Shown in pieces: positions 24,926 through 33,815 of a stretch of DNA of 64,000 nt. Origin of the DNA: Candidatus Zymogenus saltonus (GTDB lineage: Bacteria; Desulfobacterota; Zymogenia; Zymogenales; Zymogenaceae); assembly GCA_016929395.1 (NCBI GenBank), contig JAFGIX010000054.1, forward strand, positions 1 through 64,000, in the 5' to 3' direction. The translations under genes were made by a program, and so were the position numbers. Below the pieces are notes generated by a model. It was not told the DNA's origin, searched no databases, and saw only the letters and a program-made list of their open reading frames with translations. Within the stretch, counting starts at the first letter, position 1. Each line of letters starts with the position of its first letter.

Positions 24926-26425
24926 ATGAAGGCAATAATCTACTGTAGAGTGTCTACAAAAGAGCAAGCTGAGCAGGGTTTTAGCCTTGAAGCACAGGAA
25001 AAAGACTGTAGGAAGTTTGCTTATAATAATGGTTATGATGTAGATAAGGTCTTTATTGAAAGAGGTGAGAGCGCAAAAACCACTGAAAGAACACAGCTAC
25101 AAAAACTAATCAAATATGCGGTCGAAAACAAAAAAAGCCTGTCCTTTTTAATTATATGGAAATATGACCGTCTTGCCCGTAATCTTACCGATCAAACACT
25201 TCTTGTAAAAAATTTTACCTCATTAGACATTAGGGTTCTATCAGTTACAGAGAACAATGAAGATAATTCTGTTGGGCGACTAATGAGGAATATTATTGGT
25301 TCATTTGCTCAATATGAAAATGATGTCAAAACTGAGAGAACAATTAATGGGATGAAACAAGCAGTTCAACATGGAAGATGGTGTTGGAAAGCTCCTATTG
25401 GCTATAAGATGTCAAGAGATGCCGAAAATAAGCCTTTATTAGTTCCCTCAGAGGATAGTCGATTCATAGTTGAGATTTTCGAGCTATTTGCCTCTGGTCT
25501 TCATAGGCAAACCGAGATTGTAGATAAACTAAAAAAAGAGGGTCTTAAGAATATATCTAAACCTCTAATAAATAAGATTCTAAGGAATCCTCTTTATGCT
25601 GGATTAATTAAAGTCAGTTGGTTTCCAGACTACATTAATGGACTGCATAAACCACTTATTTCGCAGGAACAGTTCTTCAAAGCATACGCCATCCTTCATG
25701 GAAAGAAACCAACAGTAACAACAAAAAGTAGAAATAATCCTGACTTTCCGTTGCGTAATTTCGTTCGATGTCCAAAATGCGATCAGAAGCTAACGGCAGG
25801 ATGGTCTACTGGGAGAAAAGGGGTAAAGTATCCCTATTATCATTGCCGGACTAAAGGTTGCTCTTTGAATATCAGGAAAGAGGACTTCGAAAGGAAGTTT
25901 CTTGATTATCTGACGTGTTTTCAACCTAACGAAGAAGTAATGAATTTATTTGAAGAGATCGTTTTGGATGTTTGGAAAACAAAGCAAGCAGAAATGATTA
26001 AAACTGAAAATCGTATTGAAAGAGAGCTAAAGGATTTAAAGGAAAGAAAAAACAGAATCGATGATTTGGTGATAGATGGGGTTTTTGACGAGGGAACTTA
26101 TAGGGAAAAGTCAGATGCATTAAGAGATGAAATGTTACTGAAGCAAGTCGAGTTAGACGATTCAAAAATTCACTTTGTTGATTTTGAAGAGTGCTTAAAA
26201 TACTGCAAATATGTTCTGTCAAATCTCGGAAGTTTTTGGGAAAATGCCGATATTGACCTACGGCAACGGTTCCAAAGTCTTATATTTCCTGAAAAACTCT
26301 ATTATGAGAGCAAAACTTTTAGAACCACAAAAATTCCCTATATTATCAAAAAGTTACAGGACAAAAGTCCCGAAAAATTGCATTTGGCGTCCCCAAGGGG
26401 ATTTGAACCCCTGTCGCCGGCGTGA
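24926..26425 (+). CDS. Large serine recombinase (resolvase/integrase type)
   Basis: About 499 residues from the ATG at 24926; a TTG at 24914 is the alternative start and neither has a good ribosome binding site. The N-terminal resolvase domain begins AIIYCRVSTKEQAEQGFSLE with the nucleophilic Ser in YCRVST. It is followed by the recombinase domain, a zinc beta-ribbon (CPKC...YHCRTKGC) and a coiled coil. It should cut and join the att sites of the island. The last codons (ASPRGFEPLSPA) are antisense to tRNA-Glu, and the stop codon lies in the tRNA's anticodon-stem region, so the gene's end was fixed by integration there. Confidence 0.9.
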   Translation: MKAIIYCRVSTKEQAEQGFSLEAQEKDCRKFAYNNGYDVDKVFIERGESAKTTERTQLQKLIKYAVENKKSLSFLIIWKYDRLARNLTDQTLLVKNFTSLDIRVLSVTENNEDNSVGRLMRNIIGSFAQYENDVKTERTINGMKQAVQHGRWCWKAPIGYKMSRDAENKPLLVPSEDSRFIVEIFELFASGLHRQTEIVDKLKKEGLKNISKPLINKILRNPLYAGLIKVSWFPDYINGLHKPLISQEQFFKAYAILHGKKPTVTTKSRNNPDFPLRNFVRCPKCDQKLTAGWSTGRKGVKYPYYHCRTKGCSLNIRKEDFERKFLDYLTCFQPNEEVMNLFEEIVLDVWKTKQAEMIKTENRIERELKDLKERKNRIDDLVIDGVFDEGTYREKSDALRDEMLLKQVELDDSKIHFVDFEECLKYCKYVLSNLGSFWENADIDLRQRFQSLIFPEKLYYESKTFRTTKIPYIIKKLQDKSPEKLHLASPRGFEPLSPA

Positions 26426-26462
26426 AAGGCCGGTATCCTAGGCCAGACTAGACGATGGGGAC
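26385..26462 (-). tRNA. tRNA-Glu (UUC anticodon)
   Basis: Read on the minus strand from 26462, the sequence begins gtccccatcgtctag, has the anticodon arm ccggc-ctttcac-gccgg (anticodon TTC), the T arm ggggttcaaatcccc, the acceptor tggggac, discriminator G and an encoded CCA (26385-26387). It closely matches bacterial tRNA-Glu. Its 3' half is overlapped in antisense by the recombinase gene, which is typical of an island inserted at a tRNA 3' end. Confidence 0.95.
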
Positions 26463-26790
26463 GCAAAACTCCACTAATTTTAATCAGACTCTCTTGCTCA
26501 GATTCTCTCGCCTTTCGCCTTTCGTTCGATATCACCCCCGCCCCGAATCACGTGATCCAGATCGACCGGAGGCCGAAAGAAAATTCCGAGAATTCCATAA
26601 ACTAGTAATATATCAAAAAATTTGGAAAATACCAACACTTTTTTTATAAAAAGGCGCAAATTTCTTTTAGGCCGTACAATGAACGGAAAAACCGTAAAAT
26701 TTCTTTGAATTATTTTTATCGATGTGATATTGGACAGATACTAAAAGAGTAAAGTATTTTAATAAAATATCCTGATATAGTGATCGTGAA
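26463..26790. other. Intergenic region upstream of the O-antigen-ligase-type gene
   Basis: No gene is seen in 328 bases. A weak promoter candidate for the downstream gene is TTGAAT (26705-26710), 17-bp spacer and TATTGG (26728-26733) with an extended TG. The tRNA promoter should also lie here on the minus strand, but I cannot point to clear boxes. Confidence 0.35.
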
Positions 26791-28203
26791 ATGTCTAAAA
26801 AAACGTCTGATGACAGAGGCGTTACGAAAAGGTTGAAGGAAAACCCCGTTAAGGCCCTCGGGAGTTTCATCTGTGACCCCTATTCGTACATCCTCCTCAT
26901 ATCCTTTTTCGAGACCTCCTTCAACTATTTGAGAAAAGGCTACGTCTCGGTCTATATGGTCCTTCTCATCGCCGGTTTTCTCATCCAGTTTTACCGCCTT
27001 CTAAAAGCCAGAGAGCTCTTCGGACTTGTAAAGAGCGAGCTGGCTTACCGGTTTATCCTGCCGATGTCCCTCTTCATCGTCCTCCTGGCGGTCTCCCTTA
27101 TAGGGGCCCAGTCTCATAAAGTGGGCGTCCACTTCATCAAAAACTATATCGGCTCCGGGATGCTCGTCTTTCTCATCGCGACAAACATAAAAAGTACAGA
27201 TAAGATAAAGAGGGTCCTGACCCTCCTCTCCATTATGGCCGTCGTCAACGCCGTCTTCGGGATGCTTCAGGTCTATGTGAGCTCCCGCTTCTACCTCGTT
27301 CCCTACCTCTACCCAATAAAAAACGCCTTTTATTTTAATTCCGCGGTCTTGCCGAACGCCTTCGGGCTCTTCATGATGAACTTCAACTTCGGCTTCACGA
27401 TTATGCTGGGAGCGCTGAATATTCTGTCAAGGTTCTTCAACGAAAAGAGAACGGGGTGGAAGATCATCTTCTTCTTGGCCTGGGCTGTAGTCCTTTACGG
27501 TTACCTTATAAGCTTTTTGAGATCGAGCATAATCGCGCTTCTCCTCGGCGCAATTGTAATCGTTGTTGCGACCGTATTGATTAACAGAGGGAGAGGCGCC
27601 TCCCCCTCTCTGGTCAAGAGGCTTTTGGCGATCTCCCTCGTTACGCTGATAATAGTCCCGTCGATCTTCGCCCAGGTTCACTTCTTCAGCAAGAGGGATA
27701 ACATCATCACTAATAAATATAAGGAACGGATCATAAGATCGAAAGTGGAATCGGACGAGGCAAGGATCGTCCTTTACAAGCTCGGCCTTCGGATATTTCT
27801 CGACCATCCCTTGAAGGGGATCGGCATTGGGAACTATAAGACGGAAAAGGTAAAATATCTAAAGGATTCTGATGTAAGTAATATAGAGGTTATCGGCAAG
27901 CTCGATTCCCACAACGTATTTATGGAGATATTATGCGGGGCGGGGATTTTAGGCCTTATCACTTATCTCTACTTGATGCTCTTTCCGGTTGTCAGGAGCG
28001 TGAAGGTTATTTTTAAAGAGAAGGTCACGGATGACGCCCGTGTTATCTACATACTCCTCCTGGCGTATTTCTGTGCCGCCCTCTTCGATTCCAACTTCCA
28101 TAACTTCTTCTTCGAGAATATGCTCTGGATCGGGATCGGCCTTTTCTACTCTATGGAGTTGAAGGGGAGGGAGCGGGTCGGGTCCACAAGCGAGTCTCGC
28201 TGA
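26791..28203 (+). CDS. O-antigen ligase / polymerase (Wzy/WaaL) family membrane protein
   Basis: The 470-residue product is mostly hydrophobic with about ten to twelve membrane helices. The large periplasmic loop typical of the O-antigen ligase family lies around residues 295-370. Recognisable pieces are SFLRSSIIALLLG, HPLKGIGIGNY and the loop's SHNVFMEILCGAGILGLI, where the His is a conserved family residue. Such proteins polymerise or transfer polysaccharides or attach sugars in the envelope. It stands alone beside tRNA-Glu, so the substrate cannot be told. Confidence 0.82.
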   Translation: MSKKTSDDRGVTKRLKENPVKALGSFICDPYSYILLISFFETSFNYLRKGYVSVYMVLLIAGFLIQFYRLLKARELFGLVKSELAYRFILPMSLFIVLLAVSLIGAQSHKVGVHFIKNYIGSGMLVFLIATNIKSTDKIKRVLTLLSIMAVVNAVFGMLQVYVSSRFYLVPYLYPIKNAFYFNSAVLPNAFGLFMMNFNFGFTIMLGALNILSRFFNEKRTGWKIIFFLAWAVVLYGYLISFLRSSIIALLLGAIVIVVATVLINRGRGASPSLVKRLLAISLVTLIIVPSIFAQVHFFSKRDNIITNKYKERIIRSKVESDEARIVLYKLGLRIFLDHPLKGIGIGNYKTEKVKYLKDSDVSNIEVIGKLDSHNVFMEILCGAGILGLITYLYLMLFPVVRSVKVIFKEKVTDDARVIYILLLAYFCAALFDSNFHNFFFENMLWIGIGLFYSMELKGRERVGSTSESR

Positions 28204-28712
28204 TTAGGCGCTTCGGTTGACGTTTCATAGGGGGCTGTTTCGGTTAAGCATTGATATACCCACACGGCTTAAAAAGCCACAGCCTGCGGCAAACACTCGG
28301 GTCGAAAGGGATCTCCCGCCTCACGCCGCTCTCTTAATGTATCGAAATGTTTTTCAGCCAGAAAAATCGCCGTTTTGGATATTACAATTCACCTTCATCG
28401 GTAAGGGAGTTTTTTCAAAAACCTGACCGTAAACTTCCGGCCTGTCACCTTGGGTAGGTCAAACGACATTTTGTCAGTACAGATTCTGCAATTTTGTTGA
28501 TAAGTCGCTTGAAAAAATGTAATATTGAGTTCCCTTTGAGTGGCACGGGGAGAAAGTCGAAAGTAGTGGGAGGCGATTTGCATTTTAATCGGGGGATCGG
28601 CCGACGGGCTTTTGAGCCGGCAAAGATGTTGTTTAATAAAGAGACATGAAGCTTCGATATTAATAATAAGTAAATAGATTTTTAAGACATTAAAAATGAG
28701 AGGAGGCTTGAT
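28204..28712. other. Intergenic region between O-antigen ligase-type gene and larA-like gene
   Basis: About 500 bases with no convincing gene; a long minus-strand open frame here is the shadow of the larA-like gene. The only signal I can support is the promoter-like pair at 28497-28525. Confidence 0.4.
28497..28525 (+). promoter_or_regulatory. Candidate sigma70 promoter for larA-like gene
   Basis: TTGATA (28497-28502), 17-bp spacer, TAATAT (28520-28525). It would give a leader of about 180 bases before the start at 28713. Confidence 0.4.
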
Positions 28713-29939
28713 ATGAAGATAGGACTGCCGGAGCTTGTGTGGTACGGCAATACCACCCTCGAGATAGACCTCCCGGACGAGTGGGACGTGGAGATATGTC
28801 CCATGCGGGGGGCGGGCAGAAGGCCTCTTACCCCGGCGGAGATGGAGGAGGCGATAAAAAAACCGATCGGCTCTCCTGGATTGAAGGAGCTCGCCAAGAA
28901 CAAGAAGAGCGCCGTCATAATATTCGACGACATCACAAGGCCCACCAGGGTCTACGAGATAGCCCCTATGGTTATCCGGGAGCTCGTCTCCGGGGGGATC
29001 AAGGAGGACGCAATAACGTTCGTCTGCGCCCTGGGGAACCACGGCGCCCACACGAGCCACGAGTTCAGGAAGAAGCTGGGGACCGACATATTGGAGAGGT
29101 TTCGTGTCTTCAACCACAACCCTTACGAGAACTGCGAGTACGTGGGGGAGACCTCCCGCGGGACAAGATTGATGATAAACAGGGAGGTCATGGAGGCCGA
29201 CATCAAGATCGGGATCGGCTGCGTTACCGCCCACGCAAACGTAGGCTTCTCCGGCGGGGGGAAGATACTCCTGCCGGGGGTCGCCCACTATGACAGCTCC
29301 TCCCACTACCACATCGAGGTAAACGCCCAGGCGCCAGAAACGACGGGCCTCGGCAAGTTCGATAACAATGTCCTTCGCTTCAACATCGAGGAGGCGGCGA
29401 GGATGGCGGGGCTCGATTTCAAGATAGACGTGATCGTGAACGATAGGGGGGCCACTACGGCGCTCTTCGCAGGGGACTTTCTGGAGCAGCACGTAAAGGC
29501 CGTTGAGCTGGCAAAGGACGTCTACGCCGCCGAGCCGAGGCCGAGAAACAAGGACCTCGTCATTGTAAACGCCTTCGCCAAGGCGAACGAGATGGCGATA
29601 GCAATCCTATGCGGAGGTCTCGGGCTTGAGAACTTCACCGGCACGATCGTGGTTATCGCCAACGCCCCGGAGGGACAGGTCGTCCACTACCTCCTCCGCT
29701 CCTTCGGCAGGAGCTACGGCGGGAGGCAGTACCCGGCCGGTACGATACCCCCGTCTTTCAACGTCATCATCATGGCCCCATACATGGACAGGAACTTCGG
29801 CGACTGGCTCTCCAATCCGGAGGCGATTACGTGGACGAAGAGCTGGGACGAGACGTTGAAAATCTTAAAGGGATCGTTCGGTGACGGGAGCAGGGTGGCT
29901 GTGGTGCCAAACGCTACCATGCAGTATTACGACTCGTAA
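28713..29939 (+). CDS. larA: LarA-like (DUF2088) nickel-pincer racemase/epimerase
   Basis: The 408-residue product has the LarA family layout. Asp73 and Arg76 in FDDITRPTR correspond to the substrate-binding Asp/Arg of LarA. Lys184 in GFSGGGKILLPG is at the same number as the lysine that carries the nickel-pincer cofactor in Lactobacillus plantarum LarA. A His-rich ALGNHGAHTSHEF follows the expected position. It would race or epimerise a 2-hydroxy acid, not necessarily lactate. No larB, larC or larE cofactor genes are in the window. A strong AGGAGG precedes the ATG. Confidence 0.82.
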   Translation: MKIGLPELVWYGNTTLEIDLPDEWDVEICPMRGAGRRPLTPAEMEEAIKKPIGSPGLKELAKNKKSAVIIFDDITRPTRVYEIAPMVIRELVSGGIKEDAITFVCALGNHGAHTSHEFRKKLGTDILERFRVFNHNPYENCEYVGETSRGTRLMINREVMEADIKIGIGCVTAHANVGFSGGGKILLPGVAHYDSSSHYHIEVNAQAPETTGLGKFDNNVLRFNIEEAARMAGLDFKIDVIVNDRGATTALFAGDFLEQHVKAVELAKDVYAAEPRPRNKDLVIVNAFAKANEMAIAILCGGLGLENFTGTIVVIANAPEGQVVHYLLRSFGRSYGGRQYPAGTIPPSFNVIIMAPYMDRNFGDWLSNPEAITWTKSWDETLKILKGSFGDGSRVAVVPNATMQYYDS

Positions 29940-30068
29940 ATCTGGTTTTCACCTTAAATATCGAAAGGCATTTAAAAAGAATTATTAGCAAGACGGTTTG
30001 TAAAGGGGCTTTCGGCCGCAATTGGGTGCACTTTAAAGACAGATGATTATAAAAATAGGAGGAAATCG

Positions 30069-30416
30069 ATGAAGGTGATTAGCCTGAAGGACGTTGAGAA
30101 GATAAGGCCCGAGATGGAGGGGGCAGAGGGTGTCTTGAAGCAGGTCCCTATCGGTTTGGCGGATGGCTCCCCGAACTTCTCATTTCGGGTGTTCACCATA
30201 GAGCCGGGCGGCCACACGCCCTACCACACGCACCCCTTCGAACACATCAACTATGTCATCGAGGGCCGGGGGGAGATAATCGACGGGAAGGGTGACGCAA
30301 AGGCCGTCTCCCCGGGTGACTTCGCCCTGATAAAGCCTAACGAGAAGCACCAGTACAGAAACTCCGCTGACGCCCCCCTCATGGTTATCTGCGCCGTCCC
30401 TAAGGAGTACGAGTGA
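30069..30416 (+). CDS. Small cupin-domain protein
   Basis: The 115-residue product is a single cupin barrel. Metal ligands are visible: GGHTPYHTHPFEHINYVIEG (His, His and Glu of motif 1) and GDFALIKPNEKHQYRN (motif 2). Such proteins bind a metal and act as small dioxygenases, isomerases or sugar-binding proteins; the substrate cannot be told. AGGAGG precedes the ATG. It lies 129 bp after the larA-like gene and may be co-transcribed with it. Confidence 0.85.
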   Translation: MKVISLKDVEKIRPEMEGAEGVLKQVPIGLADGSPNFSFRVFTIEPGGHTPYHTHPFEHINYVIEGRGEIIDGKGDAKAVSPGDFALIKPNEKHQYRNSADAPLMVICAVPKEYE

Positions 30417-30684
30417 CTGCCGGTGCCGGTGAGCCGATAGATTTAAGTGATATAAAGAAAGCTTCTGGAGGCTCTTCACGCATCAGGTTTTGAACAATTC
30501 AATTGGTAAATATCACCCCGCTTACCTGAAACCCTAATCCCTATATCCCAAATCTGCTGCAAATCGGTTGCAATTCGGAGATTTTATTGCTAAACTATAG
30601 TTAGGGGGGAGACACTGTCTATCCCCCGTTGTGTAATTGTAGGAGACACGCTGTAGACGTTGAAGAGGTGCGATAAGTAGCAGT

Positions 30685-32223
30685 ATGGTAAAAAAACCGG
30701 TTATCTTGATCATCATGGACGGATGGGGGATAAGGGAAGGAGCCGAGTATAACGCAATCGCAGCGGCCGAGACGCCCAACGTGGACGCCATGATAGCGAA
30801 ATACCCATTCACGACGCTCGGGGCGAGCGGATCGAGCGTAGGACTCCCGGACGGCCAGATGGGAAACAGCGAGGTCGGCCACCTGAACCTGGGCGCGGGG
30901 AGGATCGTCTATCAGGATTACACAAGGGTGAACAAGGCGATAGAGGACGGAAGCTTCTACAAGAACGAGGCCGTCCTTGATCTGATCGACAAGGTGAAGA
31001 GAAGCGGCGGCGCTCTCCATATCATGGGGCTTTTATCGGACGGGGGCGTTCACAGCCACATAGAGCACATCTTCGCGGCGGTTCGGGCGGCGAAGGAGGG
31101 CGGGCTGAAAGAGGTATACTTCCACGCCTTTCTTGACGGCAGGGATACCCCCCCCACCAGCGGCGCCGGGTATATGTCCCGGCTGGTGAATTTCTTCAAG
31201 GCGGAAAAGATCGGGGCGATAGCATCAGTCGGCGGCAGGTACTGGGGGATGGACAGGGACAACCGCTGGGACAGGGTTAAGAAGGGATACGATGCGATAG
31301 TCTTGGGTGTGGGGAGATTGGGGGAAGACCCGGTCGGCGCGATAGAGTCGGCCTACAAGATGGGAGAGACGGACGAGTTCGTTCAGCCCACGGCCATCGT
31401 AAAAGGGGGCAGACCGGTGGGGCCGATAAAAGATGGCGACGGGGTCTTTTTTGTAAACTTCCGGGCGGACCGAGCCAGGGAGATCACGAGGGCGCTGACG
31501 TTTCCGAGCTTTAACGGCTTTATCAGAGAAAAGGTGCCGACCCTCGCGGGTTTTCTTACCATGACCGAGTACGAAGACGATTTCGGTCTGCCGATGGCGT
31601 TTCCGCCCATCGATCTAAAAAATATACTCGGCGAGATAATAAGCGGGATGGGCGAGAAGCAGCTCAGGATAGCCGAGACGGAGAAGTACGCCCACGTCAC
31701 CTTTTTCTTCTCCGGCGGGGTGGAGGAGGAGTTCCCAGGCGAGGCGAGGGTGCTTATTCCCTCGCCGAAGGAAGTGGCCACGTATGACTTGAAGCCGGAG
31801 ATGAGCGCCCGGGAGGTGGCGTCTGCCGTGATCGACCGAATCGATCAGAAAAAATTCTCCCTTATAGTCCTGAACTTTGCCAACCCCGACATGGTGGGAC
31901 ACTCCGGGGTGATGGATGCGGCGGTTGTGGCTGTGGGCGTCGTAGATGAGTGCGTGGGAAAGGTGGTCGAGGCGGCAAGGCGGGCGGGATACACGGCCCT
32001 TATTACCGCGGACCACGGAAACGCCGAGGAGATGTGGGATTACAAAAACAATATGCCCCATACCGCCCACACAACGAATCGCGTTCCGTTTATTGCGGTC
32101 GACGACGAATTTGTCGGGCGATCCCTCAGGTCAGGGATCCTGGCGGACGTCGCCCCCACGATCCTTGCGATTATGGGGATTGCGGCTCCCGCGGAGATGA
32201 CGGGGTCATCCCTCTTGGAGTGA
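30685..32223 (+). CDS. gpmI: 2,3-bisphosphoglycerate-independent phosphoglycerate mutase
   Basis: The 512-residue product interconverts 3- and 2-phosphoglycerate in glycolysis and gluconeogenesis. Seen are the N-terminal metal site IIMDGWG, the phospho-acceptor Ser62 in MGNSEVGH, FLDGRDTPP, NFRADRARE, and the C-terminal NPDMVGHSG and TADHGNAE metal sites. The length is typical (about 510). The ATG at 30685 begins right at the conserved KPVILIIMDGWG. It appears as a single-gene unit with a weak hairpin after it. Confidence 0.96.
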   Translation: MVKKPVILIIMDGWGIREGAEYNAIAAAETPNVDAMIAKYPFTTLGASGSSVGLPDGQMGNSEVGHLNLGAGRIVYQDYTRVNKAIEDGSFYKNEAVLDLIDKVKRSGGALHIMGLLSDGGVHSHIEHIFAAVRAAKEGGLKEVYFHAFLDGRDTPPTSGAGYMSRLVNFFKAEKIGAIASVGGRYWGMDRDNRWDRVKKGYDAIVLGVGRLGEDPVGAIESAYKMGETDEFVQPTAIVKGGRPVGPIKDGDGVFFVNFRADRAREITRALTFPSFNGFIREKVPTLAGFLTMTEYEDDFGLPMAFPPIDLKNILGEIISGMGEKQLRIAETEKYAHVTFFFSGGVEEEFPGEARVLIPSPKEVATYDLKPEMSAREVASAVIDRIDQKKFSLIVLNFANPDMVGHSGVMDAAVVAVGVVDECVGKVVEAARRAGYTALITADHGNAEEMWDYKNNMPHTAHTTNRVPFIAVDDEFVGRSLRSGILADVAPTILAIMGIAAPAEMTGSSLLE

Positions 32224-32249
32224 CCGGACGTCGACGGACACTATCTCTT

Positions 32250-32302
32250 TGAAGAAGAAACCTTTTTCAAGGCCGGAAAAAATACTCCGGTTCTTCTTTT
32301 TG
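32250..32302 (+). terminator. Possible terminator after gpmI
   Basis: An imperfect hairpin: outer arms agaagaaacc / ggttcttct with a bulge, inner ccgga / tccgg, followed by ttcttctttttg. The stem is not ideal. Confidence 0.4.
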
Positions 32303-32441
32303 TGTTGCGTGTTTTTTATTGATTTGCAGATCCCGATGTGTGAAAATTCGACGCCTAATATAGATTGAAAGCCGATGAGTTTGACCCATCGAAGGGATTT
32401 GACGGTTTTATTGATATTATCTGTTATTTTGGGATGAGAAT

Positions 32442-33428
32442 ATGTGTTTTGATCTTCTGATGAACTCCTTATTGACTGCTATCGGTTTTGTGCTTCTTAT
32501 ATGGGGTGCGGGTCTCCTTGTCAACGGCGCGGTGAGCCTGGCCAAGAGGGCCGGAATATCAAACCTCGTCATAGGGTTGACGCTCGTAGCCTTCGGGACG
32601 TCCGCCCCGGAGCTTGCGGCCTCGCTGAACGCCGCACTCAAAGGGATCGGTGACATCGCCTGCGGCAACATCGTGGGGAGCAACATCGCAAACCTCGGCC
32701 TCGTTATGGGAGCGTCGGCGATATTCATGCCGATCGCCATAAAGAAGAACACTGCCTTCTGGGAAATCCCCTTTGTCATCATACTCAGCGTAGTCTTCTG
32801 GCTCATGGAAAAGGACCTTCTCTTCAACCGCTTTGACGGAGTCGTCTTGATAATCCTCTTTCTGGTATTTACGATCTACTGTATCATAACGGCAAAGGCG
32901 GATACCGATGTCGAATTGGATATGATAGAGATAGAAATTGTCAAGGAAAAGTCCCTTTCGATCTCCAGGGCGTTCTTCTATGCGGCCTCCGGGATCGTCT
33001 TTCTGGCGGCCGGATCGGACTACCTGGTCAAGGGCGCCACGGGGCTCGCCGTCAACTTCGGTGTGTCGGAGGCCGTTATCGCAGTCTCCATAGTGGCGCT
33101 CGGGACATCTCTCCCGGAGCTGATAACCTCCGTGATTGCTGCGTACAAGGGGGAGGGCGACATCAGCATCGGTAACATACTGGGCAGTAATATCTTCAAC
33201 TTTCTCATCGTTGGTGGAGTTTCGGCCCTGGTCAGGCCGTTTACCCTCTCAAGGCGGATATTTGCGTTCGACACGCCTGTAATGCTCTTCATAACCGTTA
33301 TCCTCTTCACTATCGTGACCACAAGGAGGAAGATTGGGAGGATAGAGGGGGTCTTTTACGTTCTCTTCTACTTCGCCTATATCGCCGTTGTCTATATCTT
33401 CCCCGACGGCCTCTTTATATCTAAATAG
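32442..33428 (+). CDS. CaCA-family cation/Ca2+ antiporter (YrbG-like)
   Basis: The 328-residue product has about ten membrane helices in two inverted halves. Each half carries the family alpha repeat: GLTLVAFGTSAPELAAS with GNIVGSNIANLG, and VSIVALGTSLPELITS with GNILGSNIFNF. The Glu residues in SAPEL and SLPEL bind the ion. It probably exports Ca2+ in exchange for Na+, K+ or H+. The start at 32442 is preceded by GGGATGAG; an in-frame ATG at 32460 is an alternative. A terminator follows at 33607. Confidence 0.92.
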   Translation: MCFDLLMNSLLTAIGFVLLIWGAGLLVNGAVSLAKRAGISNLVIGLTLVAFGTSAPELAASLNAALKGIGDIACGNIVGSNIANLGLVMGASAIFMPIAIKKNTAFWEIPFVIILSVVFWLMEKDLLFNRFDGVVLIILFLVFTIYCIITAKADTDVELDMIEIEIVKEKSLSISRAFFYAASGIVFLAAGSDYLVKGATGLAVNFGVSEAVIAVSIVALGTSLPELITSVIAAYKGEGDISIGNILGSNIFNFLIVGGVSALVRPFTLSRRIFAFDTPVMLFITVILFTIVTTRRKIGRIEGVFYVLFYFAYIAVVYIFPDGLFISK

Positions 33429-33606
33429 GAGTGTCTTTGGTATTCTGTTTTTTATAGGGAATTTCCAATATCTGGATGACGCCGGAGGGGCCTTGAGGGG
33501 GGGTGGGGGGAAAGAGGCTCGTCCGTTTTCCCCTGACCTCACGATTTATGTCCAACTGCGGTGGCGATAAAGATATTAGGTAGATACATTAAAACATTAA
33601 TATTTA

Positions 33607-33640
33607 GGCCCGTGAAGAGATTCACGGGCCGTTTTATTGT
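33607..33640 (+). terminator. Rho-independent terminator after the antiporter gene
   Basis: A perfect 10-bp stem ggcccgtgaa / ttcacgggcc with a gaga tetraloop, followed by gttttattgtt. Confidence 0.85.
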
Positions 33641-33717
33641 TAGGGGTATCATTTTGGCTTCAATCACCCTTCGGTTCTTAGGGAGGCCGTTTACGAAGAG
33701 GTCTTTTCATTTTTTTC

Positions 33718-33746
33718 TTGACATAGAAAAAGTTCCTATATATACA
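33718..33746 (+). promoter_or_regulatory. Near-consensus sigma70 promoter for the V4R-like gene
   Basis: TTGACA (33718-33723), exactly 17 bp, TATACA (33741-33746). Transcription should begin near 33753, inside the palindrome that follows. Confidence 0.75.
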
Positions 33747-33777
33747 AGAGATATATATACTTTGTATATATATCTCT
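33747..33777. promoter_or_regulatory. Long perfect palindrome over the predicted transcription start
   Basis: Arms agagatatatatac and gtatatatatctct (14 bp each) flank ttt. It directly abuts the -10 box and is not followed by a T run, so it is not a terminator. It fits an operator for a dimeric repressor or a 5' mRNA hairpin. Confidence 0.75.
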
Positions 33778-33815
33778 CTACGGAGGAATACTGCGTACAG
33801 ACGTGAGGGGGTGCT

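Larger units (their letters stand above)
33429..33815. other. Intergenic region with terminator, promoter and palindrome
   Basis: This 387-base gap carries no gene that I can support. It contains the terminator at 33607, the strong promoter at 33718 and the long palindrome at 33747, listed separately. Confidence 0.6.

Noticed and set aside
28395-29492. Long minus-strand open frame of 365 codons
   Set aside because: It is the shadow of the larA-like gene, with low-complexity, Arg/Pro/Val-rich translation and no recognisable motif.
33747-33777. Terminator at the long AT palindrome
   Set aside because: No T run follows, the stem is almost all A/T, and it lies directly after a strong -10 box.
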